From contig NZ_JAZIBG010000036.1 in the NCBI RefSeq assembly GCF_036621135.1, forward strand, positions 625,678 through 689,677: DNA of 64,000 nucleotides, read 5' to 3'. Shown here one piece after another: positions 17,352 through 25,533 of the stretch. How positions within the stretch are numbered: the stretch's first letter is position 1; the number at the start of each line of letters is the position of its first letter. This stretch comes from Aquincola agrisoli (lineage in GTDB: Bacteria; Pseudomonadota; Gammaproteobacteria; Burkholderiales; Burkholderiaceae_C). A program made the translations under genes and the position numbers. The notes beneath the pieces were generated by a model. The model ran no database searches. It had not been told where the DNA came from and saw only the letters and a list, made by a program, of their open reading frames with translations.

Positions 17352-19292
17352 ATGAATCACAACCCATCACCCCACGCCCCTGCCCAAGCGCAAAAACACC
17401 TCCAGGCCGGCATGCAGGCGATCAAGGCCCGGCAATGGCCCAATGCCGTCCGGTCGCTGAGCCAGGCAGCCCACCTGGCGCCCGCCGACACACTGGTCTG
17501 GATGCAACTGGCGCGGGTGCATGTGCAGTCGGGTGAGCCGGAGCTCGCGCTGCCCGCCGCGCAGCGTGCCTATGCACTGGAGCCACGCAACGCGCTGGCC
17601 TGTCTGCTGCTGACCGAGTGCTTCACGCAGCAGCACCGTTATGCCGAGGCGGCCGAGGTGTTCGCCTCGCTGGCTGCGGACGTGGCGCGCGACCGGGACT
17701 TCCTGGTCGCCCATGCCGTGACGCTGCTGTTCGCGGATCGCGCCGCCGAGTCGATCCCGCTGTTCCTGCGCGCCCTCTCGATGAAGATGGACGATGCGCC
17801 GACCCACTACCGCATGGGGCTCGCCTTCAAGCGCATGAACCGCGAGAACGAAGCGGCGATCTGCTTTCGCACGGCCATCGCGCTCGACAAGGAGGGCGAG
17901 GTCCGTGCACAGACCCTGCCGCTGCTGCTGATGGCCAGCCGGCAGGCGTGCGACTGGCAGCACCTCGAGGAGGACACGGCCGCGCTGCTGCGCTGCATCG
18001 ACGAGGCACCGGCACGCATCGTGGCCAACATCGAGCCGTTCGCACTGCTGGCCGTGCCGGCCGGTGCGCAGCGTCAGCGGCGGCTCGGCGAGGTCTACCT
18101 GCACGAGCGCGTCGGCAACGCCGTGCCCCTGCCGCGCCCGGGAGCCCGGCCGCCCGGCCGCATCCGCGTCGGCTACCTGTCCAACGACCTGTACAGCCAC
18201 GCCACGTCGCAGTTGATCGCAGAACTGCTGGAGCGCCGCGACACCGGCCGCTTCGAGGTCTTTCTCTATTGCCACAGCAAGCACGACGGCTCGGACATCC
18301 AGCGCCGCATCCGCGCGGCATCCGACCACTACGTCGACGTGACGCCGATGACGCACACGGCGATCGCGCAGCGCATGCGTGCGGACGCCATCGACATCGC
18401 GATCGACCTCAAGGGCTACACGCAGGGCACACGTTTCACGCTGCTCGCCGAACGGCCCGCAGCCGTGCAGGTCAGCTTCCTCGGCTACCCAGGCACCACC
18501 GGCGCCAAGTTCCTCGACTACGTGATCGGCGACCCGGTCGTCACGCCGCTGGACCATGCCGCGCACTTCAGCGAGCGCATCGCCCAGATGCCCGCCAGCT
18601 ACCAGCCCAACGACAGCCGGCGGCCGCTGCCCCCCTCCCCGGGCCGTGCCGCGGTCGGCCTGCCGGACGACGCCGTCGTCATGTGCTGCTTCAACCAGAG
18701 CTACAAGCTGTCGCCGGCGATGCTGGACCTGTGGAGCCGCATCCTGTCGGACGCGCCGCGCGCGGTGCTGTGGATGCTCTCCTGGAACGCCCACGGCCAG
18801 CGCAATCTGCTGCAGGAACTGCAAAAAAGGGGCATACCGCCGAGCCGGGTGTTCTTTTCGCCCCGCCTGCCGCCGGACGAGCACATCGCCCGCCTGCGCT
18901 GCGCCGACCTGTTCCTAGACACCTGGCCCTGCAACGCCCACACCACCGCCAGCGAAGCCTTGTGGGCCGGCGTACCGGTGCTGACGGTGCCGGGCGAAAC
19001 CTTCGCCTCGCGGGTGGCGGCGAGCCTCGTCAGCGCGTGCGGCCTGCCGCAACTGGCTTGCGCCGATGACGATGCCTACGTACGGCAGGCCATAACACTC
19101 GCCAACGACGGGCCCGCGCTTCGGGCGCTGAAAGAGCATCTCGACGACCACCGGCTGCAGCTGCCGCTCTTCGACATCGCGGCCTACGCCGAGAGCTACC
19201 ACCGCCTGCTCGAACGCATGTTCGAACGCCATCGAGCGGGCCTGCCGCCCGAACACCTGGCGGCAGAACCGGCGCCAGCCGCCCTACGCTGA
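17352..19292 (+). CDS. TPR-containing O-GlcNAc-transferase-like (SPINDLY, GT41) protein
   Basis: The 646-residue protein has an N-terminal run of TPR-like helical repeats (residues about 10-230, for example DTLVWMQLARVHVQSGEPELALPAAQRAYALEP). A GT41-type catalytic region follows (about 270-630): IRVGYLSNDLYSHA, VQVSFLGYPGTTGAKFLDYVIGD, FNQSYKLSPAMLDLWSRIL and LFLDTWPCNAHTTASEALWAGVPVLT. Enzymes of this type attach a sugar from a nucleotide donor to Ser/Thr of cytoplasmic proteins. In several bacteria SPINDLY-like TPR transferases sit beside flagellin genes and modify flagellin. The flagellin immediately upstream makes it the likely acceptor here, by inference. The ATG at 17352 is preferred over an upstream in-frame start. 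Confidence 0.88.
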   Translation: MNHNPSPHAPAQAQKHLQAGMQAIKARQWPNAVRSLSQAAHLAPADTLVWMQLARVHVQSGEPELALPAAQRAYALEPRNALACLLLTECFTQQHRYAEAAEVFASLAADVARDRDFLVAHAVTLLFADRAAESIPLFLRALSMKMDDAPTHYRMGLAFKRMNRENEAAICFRTAIALDKEGEVRAQTLPLLLMASRQACDWQHLEEDTAALLRCIDEAPARIVANIEPFALLAVPAGAQRQRRLGEVYLHERVGNAVPLPRPGARPPGRIRVGYLSNDLYSHATSQLIAELLERRDTGRFEVFLYCHSKHDGSDIQRRIRAASDHYVDVTPMTHTAIAQRMRADAIDIAIDLKGYTQGTRFTLLAERPAAVQVSFLGYPGTTGAKFLDYVIGDPVVTPLDHAAHFSERIAQMPASYQPNDSRRPLPPSPGRAAVGLPDDAVVMCCFNQSYKLSPAMLDLWSRILSDAPRAVLWMLSWNAHGQRNLLQELQKRGIPPSRVFFSPRLPPDEHIARLRCADLFLDTWPCNAHTTASEALWAGVPVLTVPGETFASRVAASLVSACGLPQLACADDDAYVRQAITLANDGPALRALKEHLDDHRLQLPLFDIAAYAESYHRLLERMFERHRAGLPPEHLAAEPAPAALR

Positions 19293-19302
19293 ACACGACA
19301 CC

Positions 19303-21573
19303 ATGGCCGACCCCATCGCAGTCCACCTGTGCTTGATGCACCCCCCGGGCACGGCCCACAGCCAGGCGGTCGCCGACGCCATCGCCCAGTTCCGGTTCCG
19401 GTTCGAAGCCCTGGGCCGGACGGTCAGCACCGAGCCCAACCGCCTGCGCCATGATGCGATCAATTTCGTCTTCGAGCCTCGGAGGTGTGCGCAGGCCAGC
19501 CTGTACGAGCAGCACCTCGCCATCGCTGTCGACCTTGCCGCGACCTCCCGGCAGCGGGAACCGGGCGTGTTGCCCGGCGGCTGCCTGGAGGTCAGCGACG
19601 ATCCGGACCAGGCGGCACGCATCAGCCTCGGCGTGCATGCGATGCCTATCCTCGTGCACGGCCCGTTACCCGGGCGGCCGGGCCCTGCGGCAGCCCCCCC
19701 TTTGTCGGACAGACCCCTGGACATCCTGCTGCTGGGTACGGTGAGCCCACGCCAGACCGCGCTGCTCACGCGCCTCGAAGCGCAAGGCCGCAGCGTTGCG
19801 GTGGCCCCCGACACGCTGCCGGCGGACCGCCGTGACGCGCTGGTGCGACAGGCCCGCGTGGTGCTTCTGCTGGCCGCGAGCGACAGCGGCTCTGTGGCCT
19901 GGCAGCACGCGGCCACGAGCTTGACGCTCGGCACGCCGGTGCTGTGCGAGATGGCTGCGCCCTCGGCGCTGCCGGCCTACCTCGACGGCTGCGTCAACGG
20001 CTACCCGGCCGGCCTCATCGAAGAAGGCTTGAACCACGCCCTGGCGAGCCTCTCCTTCGCCGGCCGGGCTCGACGGCAGATCGAACGCTTTTGGCAGATC
20101 GATGTCGGCAGCTGCTATGCAGACATGCTCGCTGCGGCCACCAGCCGCTGGCCAGCCCATCGGGCTGCGCAGGCCACCCGACCGGCGACGGACACCGCGA
20201 TCTCATGGGCTGCCGCCCGGACCCGGCATGTCGAGGTCGATGCACGGCCGCAAGCGCCGCGCGGCGCCGCCCCGCTGTTCCAGCACATGGATGGGCCTGC
20301 ACGCCAGGCCGAACAGCTGATCGCAGCCGGACGCTACGAGGACGCCCTGCAAACCATCGCAGGAACGGTGCACCAGCATTACTGCCTGCCCGATGTCAAG
20401 CATCAGGCGCTGTACTACCCGCAGCTCGATCAGATGATCGAACGCCTGTCGAAGCTGGTCGACGCGGGCTCGGCGCCGGCCGCCGAGCAGTTCTCCGACG
20501 TGACGTTGATCGTGGCCACCGAGGTCTACCAGATCGGGGGCCATACGCGCGTGATCGAGGACATCGCGCGCGCCGTCAAGCGGCCCGTGATCGTGCTGAC
20601 CGACCTGTTCGGCAACTACAAGGCCGAAGACGACAAGCTGCAGTGGATCCGCGACAAGTTCAGCGGCATCCACGTGGTCTGCCTGCCGGCCGTCGGCATG
20701 TGGGACAAGTCGCAGGCCCTGCGGCGCATCGTCGCGCACCTGAACGTGGACAACATCGTCTATGTGCAGCACCACCAGGATCCCATCCCGTTCGTGGCAA
20801 CTTTGAGCCACCCGGCATCGCGCAAGACCTTCGTCCACCACGGCGACCACAACCCGAGCCTGGGCTGCACGCTGAAAGGCCTGCAGCATGCCGACCTGTC
20901 GGACCTGCTGCAGCAGACCTGCACCCAGCACCTCGGCCACCAGACCACGCTGCTGCCGATGCATGTCGCCGACCGAGGCGTCCGGCGCTCCGGGGCGCCG
21001 GACGGTCGCGCGCTGTCCGTCGCCACCTGCGGCCACCCTGCCAAGTACAGCAAGTCGGGCGAACTCGCCTTGCACCGCATCGTGGCCACCGTGCTGCAAG
21101 CCGTGCCCGGCAGCTTCTATCACATCGGCATGCTGGACGAGGCATGGATCACGCAGATCCGCGAGCACCTGGCGGCCGCAGGCGTGGCCCCCGGCCGCTT
21201 CGTGCCCCTGGGCGCCGTGGCGTCGCTGTGGGACACGCTGCTTGCGCTCGACGTTGGCTTCTATCTGGGTTCGGCGCCCGTCGGCGGCGGTCGTTCGGCC
21301 ATCGAGGCACAAGGCGCAGCGCTGCCCTTGATCTTCTACAAGGGCGAGCACACGGGCTCGCTGCTCCAGAACTACACGCTCTACGCCCATCAGGAGTTGG
21401 GCTGGACCACGCTGGACGATCTCTCTTCGCGCCTTCGTACCTACGCGCCGCAGCACAAGGAACTCGGGCAGCGCGCCCGCGCCTTCTACGAAGAGAACTT
21501 CTCGGCCCGCCGGTTCAGATCGGTGCTGGGGGAACTGGTCAGCGAAGCGGCTCTGCTGCCGATCACCGCATGA
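19303..21573 (+). CDS. Large two-part glycosyltransferase-like protein
   Basis: The 756-residue protein starts 10 bases after the OGT-like gene. Residues 1-about 240 form a domain plainly related to the N-terminal half of the protein at 23082-24686; both share the layout HL-x-(I/C)MxPxGxxHS...NRLR-x-D-x-xNFVF and, later, SLxLGTPV. This copy looks degenerate. Residues about 360-756 resemble a GT-B transferase: an N-terminal Rossmann-like part with YQIGGHTRVIEDIARAV, then a donor-binding part with YLGSAPVGGGRSAIEAQGAALP and a C-terminal helix FYEENFSARRFRSVLGEL. Sugar and acceptor are unknown. Context suggests building a glycan on flagellin. Confidence 0.7.
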   Translation: MADPIAVHLCLMHPPGTAHSQAVADAIAQFRFRFEALGRTVSTEPNRLRHDAINFVFEPRRCAQASLYEQHLAIAVDLAATSRQREPGVLPGGCLEVSDDPDQAARISLGVHAMPILVHGPLPGRPGPAAAPPLSDRPLDILLLGTVSPRQTALLTRLEAQGRSVAVAPDTLPADRRDALVRQARVVLLLAASDSGSVAWQHAATSLTLGTPVLCEMAAPSALPAYLDGCVNGYPAGLIEEGLNHALASLSFAGRARRQIERFWQIDVGSCYADMLAAATSRWPAHRAAQATRPATDTAISWAAARTRHVEVDARPQAPRGAAPLFQHMDGPARQAEQLIAAGRYEDALQTIAGTVHQHYCLPDVKHQALYYPQLDQMIERLSKLVDAGSAPAAEQFSDVTLIVATEVYQIGGHTRVIEDIARAVKRPVIVLTDLFGNYKAEDDKLQWIRDKFSGIHVVCLPAVGMWDKSQALRRIVAHLNVDNIVYVQHHQDPIPFVATLSHPASRKTFVHHGDHNPSLGCTLKGLQHADLSDLLQQTCTQHLGHQTTLLPMHVADRGVRRSGAPDGRALSVATCGHPAKYSKSGELALHRIVATVLQAVPGSFYHIGMLDEAWITQIREHLAAAGVAPGRFVPLGAVASLWDTLLALDVGFYLGSAPVGGGRSAIEAQGAALPLIFYKGEHTGSLLQNYTLYAHQELGWTTLDDLSSRLRTYAPQHKELGQRARAFYEENFSARRFRSVLGELVSEAALLPITA

Positions 21574-21576
21574 ACA

Positions 21577-21598
21577 AACGCCGGCAAGCGCCGGCGTT
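21577..21598. terminator. Bidirectional terminator between two convergent glycosyltransferase genes
   Basis: AACGCCGGC at 21577-21585 pairs perfectly with GCCGGCGTT at 21590-21598 around a four-base loop. It lies four bases after the stop of the rightward gene and before the stop of the leftward gene at 21641. T-rich stretches are short on both sides. Confidence 0.6.
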
Positions 21599-21640
21599 CG
21601 AGCATTCAGCGTGGGCGCCATGCCCATCGCACCCCGAGGT

Positions 21641-23056
21641 TCAGTTCTCGCGCGGCCGCCGCTGCAGGAACGCAGCGTCCAGCACGCCACACAGCGTGTG
21701 GATGGGCACGAAGTCCGCATGCCGCGCCATCAGGTATTCGGCGGCGTCATAGAAGGCGCCAGGCAGCGTCCAGCCCGTGCGCGAGTTGTGGAACAGCGGC
21801 AGGCGCACGATGCGCGGGAAGCGCCCGTGCGTCTTGATCGACGTCAGGCACAGCTCGGTAGCCCAGAGGTGCCAGCCGATGCCCGGATCGATGCGGTGCA
21901 CCGAGTCGCGCGCCATCACGATCGCCAGTTCGTCGATCGACAAGGCCGTGTCCGAGGCTTCGAAATCAGCCCGGCTGAGGCGATCGATCACATGGCCGGC
22001 ATTCACCGGCTGGCGCTTCGCCCGATCCACGCCCATGCCCACGAAGCCGATCAGCGTCGCGCTCCGCTCCTCGGCGGGTATGGAGGCCAGCACCGCGTTG
22101 AGTTGCTCGCCGAAGCCGGCCGGAAAGTAGACGTCCTGGTGGCACATCAACACCCAATCGGCCTCGCAATGCGGCCGCGCCTGCTCGATGGCATCCGCGG
22201 GCGAGGCAACGTTCCTCACCGACACGATGCGCGCCCCGACCTCGTGCAGGCCAGGCGAACATTCGACGTTGGCACGCAGTTGGCGCGCATCGGTCGTGGG
22301 CACGACGACGGAGAACCGCGCGGCACCTGGCTCGATCGGCGCGTGCTCCATGTCGCGTTCGGCGGCGATGACCAGGCGCTGCATGCGATGCAGCAGATCC
22401 ACCTGGCCCGCACCGACGCCCAGCGCCTGCGCCGCCATTCGCAAGGCATCGCCCGACGCCGCGCTCGCGGGCTCGCAGTCCGTGTGATGCAGCAGGCGGG
22501 GCATCCAACCCGCATCCATCAGCAGCTTGTAGAGCGTGGGCGGCGTCTGCCGGGGCACGGCGGGATCTGCGCCCACGCCTTCCGGCGTCGCGTCCGCCTG
22601 CAGCAGGTGTTCGATATGGGTCGCTGACGACGCGTTGTTCAGCATGAGCACCAGGCGCGCACGCCGGGTACAGCGTTGCGACACCTGGCGAAGCCAAGGC
22701 AACGCACCCGACAAGCCTGCGAAGGCGCTCCCCAGGACCAGCAGGTCGACGGCCTGCGGCGCGTCGGCCGCATCCACGTCGGACAGCCATTGCACGGCCT
22801 CGGGCATCGGGCCGCCGGCGGCCTCGCCAGGCAGGTCGGTAGCCCACCACCGGGCGCCGGGCCAGCGGGCGCCATGCGCGCCGGCCAGCAGGGCAGCGTC
22901 CGCCCCGACAGCCAGCACACGATGGGCAGCAGGCAATGCAGCAAGCCACGCGGGATCTGCTTCAGGCGGCGAGTCGCCGCCCACGTCTACTCCACCGCGC
23001 ACGACCACGGTAGTCGTTGCAGGTGGCGCCAGTCTTTCATTCCTCTGGGAGGTCAT
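21641..23056 (-). CDS. Fusion protein: methyltransferase-like N-terminal domain plus GT-A-type glycosyltransferase domain
   Basis: The 471-residue protein starts at ATG 23056; the longer open frame upstream overlaps the preceding gene and is very Arg/Pro-rich. Residues about 30-210 look like a Rossmann methyltransferase fold whose SAM loop is altered (VLAVGADAALLAGAHGARWPG). Residues about 240-471 resemble a family-2-like GT-A domain: RFSVVVPTTDARQLRANVECSP, ADWVLMCHQDVYFPAGF with a QDV element in the DxD position, and PLFHNSRTGWT near the end. The gene follows 23082-24686 by 25 bases on the same strand. Acceptor and sugar are unknown; flagellin-linked glycan is the contextual guess. Confidence 0.65.
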   Translation of the reverse strand: MTSQRNERLAPPATTTVVVRGGVDVGGDSPPEADPAWLAALPAAHRVLAVGADAALLAGAHGARWPGARWWATDLPGEAAGGPMPEAVQWLSDVDAADAPQAVDLLVLGSAFAGLSGALPWLRQVSQRCTRRARLVLMLNNASSATHIEHLLQADATPEGVGADPAVPRQTPPTLYKLLMDAGWMPRLLHHTDCEPASAASGDALRMAAQALGVGAGQVDLLHRMQRLVIAAERDMEHAPIEPGAARFSVVVPTTDARQLRANVECSPGLHEVGARIVSVRNVASPADAIEQARPHCEADWVLMCHQDVYFPAGFGEQLNAVLASIPAEERSATLIGFVGMGVDRAKRQPVNAGHVIDRLSRADFEASDTALSIDELAIVMARDSVHRIDPGIGWHLWATELCLTSIKTHGRFPRIVRLPLFHNSRTGWTLPGAFYDAAEYLMARHADFVPIHTLCGVLDAAFLQRRPREN

Positions 23057-23081
23057 CAGCTTGGATCCAGCGCGCACTGGC

Positions 23082-24686
23082 TCAATTGGGCAAGCCCGCC
23101 AAGGCCGCCTCGATGGCCACGGACAGCGGGGGCACCGCTGCGGCTGCGGCCGCACCAGCAGGCGACGCCGCTTGCGCGGGCACCGGGGCTGCAACTACAG
23201 GCTCATCGATCGACCAGATCTGCTCGTCGGCCTCGAGGCCACCGAAGTCCGCCTGCATCGTGCGGGCGATCGTGCGTTCGTGCGGCGTCGTCTCCACCTT
23301 GCGCAGCGTGACCTTCATGAAGGCGGCCTGCTCCTGCGCGCACGGCTGCAACTGGAGGTCGAGCCAGTTGGACGCAGTCATGTCGAAGCGGTGCTCGAAC
23401 CAGCCGAGGTACCAGAACCAACCCGTGTAGTACAGCCACGACTGCTCGTTCATCGCGCGCAGGTGCGTCGGGTCCTGCCACGCGGTGGCGGCCTTTTCGT
23501 ACGGCACCTCGATCTGGAACTCGCCCCCCGTCTTCAGCAGCGCAAGCACATTGGTCATCAGGCGCGGAAGATCGGGCACATGCTCCAGCACGTTGTTGGC
23601 ATAGACGCGGTCGAGGCTGCCCGGCTCCAGCAGCACCTCGCCGCCGCGGCAGCCCGCCAGCCGAAGGGGCAGCTCGACGGCCTGGCCCAGGTCGAGCACG
23701 ACGTCGGGCTCTGCCCGCTCGAGGATGTCGACGTTCAGCCAGCCCGCCTTGTAGTCCTTGCCCGAGCCGAGGTTCATCCGCGTCGGCTGCCACACCACGG
23801 GCGGATGGGCCTCCCGGTGCGCGTTTGCGTAGCCGACCGCAAAGGCCAGGAGATCCGCATAGGCCTCGACGGGATCGTGCGCACGGAACGCGGCCAGCCG
23901 CGCCTGCGCCTCGTCGAAGAAGGCTTGCGTACCGAAGTGCTCGCGGAAGAAGACATCGACGGCGCGATCGTCATCGAGCCAGAACACGGCATCGTCATAA
24001 GCAGCGGGAGGCCGCGTGCGCGGCGTGCGCTCCGATATCACCGGCGTGCCCAGCGACAGGCACTGGAACACCCGCGCCTGCTCGAATCGGCTGGCCTCGT
24101 AGAAGTGGCAGTTGATCACTGCCTTCGACTGGCGGATGAAGTGATCGCGCTCCGCGGCATAGATCGGATGGTCGAAGGCCGCCACCTTCACGCCGCAGGC
24201 CTCGACACGGCTCAGGAAATCTTTGCGCCGCTGGTTCAGGCTGCCGAAGAACAGCAGGTCGATCGGCCGCTCGGCCAGCGGGACCGAATCGGGACCGGCC
24301 AGGTAGTCGGCATACAGGAAAGGCACCAGCGGCACGTCCGCCGGGTCCTGTGCGTAAGCCGCGACATTCTCGGCGTCGTAGTCGACCACGGCGGACTTGC
24401 GCAGCAGCTCGAGGTAGGCGGCATTCACGTTTGCCCCGCCGCTGCCGAGTTGCTCCAGGTTCACGAACACGCAGGTGTGGCGCGCCGCCCAGTCGATCGG
24501 AAAACCCAGGTGAGCCCCGAAGACGAAGTTGACCGAGTCTTCCCGCAACCGGTTCTTGCCGATCGTGACCTCGGCACCGAAACGACGGAACTGGCGCCGG
24601 AAGTACCTGGCGTGGTCGACGAAGGCGAGCGAATGGATGTAGCCCGCGGGCTGCATGATGGCAAGGTGGACCGAGGGCAATTGCAT
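23082..24686 (-). CDS. Fusion protein: GT-B-type glycosyltransferase (CgeB-like) plus class I SAM methyltransferase
   Basis: The 534-residue protein has two halves. Residues 1-about 300 contain a GT-B-like domain (HLAIMQPAGYIHS, NRLREDSVNFVFGAH, RPIDLLFFGSLNQRRKDFL, FQCLSLGTPVISERTPRTR) of the kind annotated CgeB-like or glycosyltransferase family 1. Residues about 305-490 hold a SAM-dependent methyltransferase with MNLGSGKDYKAGWLNVDI, VVLDLGQAVELP and YANNVLEHVPDLPRLM. The tail (about 495-534) is Ala/Pro-rich. One polypeptide could add a sugar and then methylate it. Its N-terminal half is homologous to the start of the protein at 19303-21573. Confidence 0.75.
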   Translation of the reverse strand: MQLPSVHLAIMQPAGYIHSLAFVDHARYFRRQFRRFGAEVTIGKNRLREDSVNFVFGAHLGFPIDWAARHTCVFVNLEQLGSGGANVNAAYLELLRKSAVVDYDAENVAAYAQDPADVPLVPFLYADYLAGPDSVPLAERPIDLLFFGSLNQRRKDFLSRVEACGVKVAAFDHPIYAAERDHFIRQSKAVINCHFYEASRFEQARVFQCLSLGTPVISERTPRTRPPAAYDDAVFWLDDDRAVDVFFREHFGTQAFFDEAQARLAAFRAHDPVEAYADLLAFAVGYANAHREAHPPVVWQPTRMNLGSGKDYKAGWLNVDILERAEPDVVLDLGQAVELPLRLAGCRGGEVLLEPGSLDRVYANNVLEHVPDLPRLMTNVLALLKTGGEFQIEVPYEKAATAWQDPTHLRAMNEQSWLYYTGWFWYLGWFEHRFDMTASNWLDLQLQPCAQEQAAFMKVTLRKVETTPHERTIARTMQADFGGLEADEQIWSIDEPVVAAPVPAQAASPAGAAAAAAVPPLSVAIEAALAGLPN

Positions 24687-24804
24687 GGCGGCTTGGAGTT
24701 GTCGCGGCGAGCCGCGGGTATGGCCACTCTATGCAGTGCGTCGACGCGGAATGGCGTGATCAAAGCCACTTTCCCGCCGCATCTCGGCGCCACCGGTGGC
24801 GTGC

Positions 24805-25533
24805 TCAGGCCGGCCGCGCCCTTACCGCAATGTTGGCGGCCATCGCGGGCGGCAGCTCGTCGCCGAGGTCGTTCAAGGCCTGTATGAGCGCAGGCGAGTG
24901 GTCGAGCATCATCCCGTTGGGCAGCGTCTTCAGGAAGAAGCCTCGCCGCTCGAAGGGCTCGAATCCTGCTTCGCGCAGGTCGGCTTCCAGCGTCTGCAGG
25001 TCATAGACGCGCTGATGCCCGACCAGGTGGTCCCGCGGGCTCAAGGTATCGAGCGCCGGCTGCAACCCCATCAGTACCGCCAGCCTGCGGTGCAGCGAAT
25101 CGCGGTTGGGCACCACCACCAGCAGTTCCCCATCCGGCTGCAACCACGTGCGAAGGTGCCTCGCCAGGGCCACAGGCTCATCCACATGCTCCAGCACGTG
25201 CAGCGCCAGCAAGCGGTCACAAGGTTCGGAGGGCCGGTATTCTTCGAAGAGCGACGACACGACGTCCACATGCGGGTGCTTGTCACGGATCACGTCCACG
25301 AGGCTCGGCGCGCCTTCCACCACTGTGTACCGGCGGGCCAGCCCATTCAGGCGAGCCAGCGTGATGCCTTCACCATAGCCCAGCTCGATGACACGGTCAT
25401 CGGCCCGGATCAGGCTGGCCAACCAGCGGCAGCAATGCTCCTGGCAGATGTCCTCGATGAACTTGTCCGGCACTTCGGCGTTGAGGTGGTATTGGTGCGC
25501 GATACGTTCGAGTTCGGCTAGTCGGTCGGTCAT
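24805..25533 (-). CDS. Class I SAM-dependent methyltransferase
   Basis: The 242-residue protein has motif I in RVIELGYGEGITLARL, an acidic strand-2 end in YTVVEGAPSLVDVI, and LLALHVLEHVDEPVALARHLRTWLQPDG, the pattern of sugar or small-molecule methyltransferases (Methyltransf_11/23 group). Its ATG overlaps the stop of the FAD oxidoreductase gene (ATGA at 25530-25533), so the two are translationally coupled. The distal part (LHRRLAVLMGLQPALD) resembles the methyltransferase at 26911-27651, hinting at a duplicated pair. The substrate is unknown; O- or N-methylation of the island's sugar is the best guess. Confidence 0.82.
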   Translation of the reverse strand: MTDRLAELERIAHQYHLNAEVPDKFIEDICQEHCCRWLASLIRADDRVIELGYGEGITLARLNGLARRYTVVEGAPSLVDVIRDKHPHVDVVSSLFEEYRPSEPCDRLLALHVLEHVDEPVALARHLRTWLQPDGELLVVVPNRDSLHRRLAVLMGLQPALDTLSPRDHLVGHQRVYDLQTLEADLREAGFEPFERRGFFLKTLPNGMMLDHSPALIQALNDLGDELPPAMAANIAVRARPA

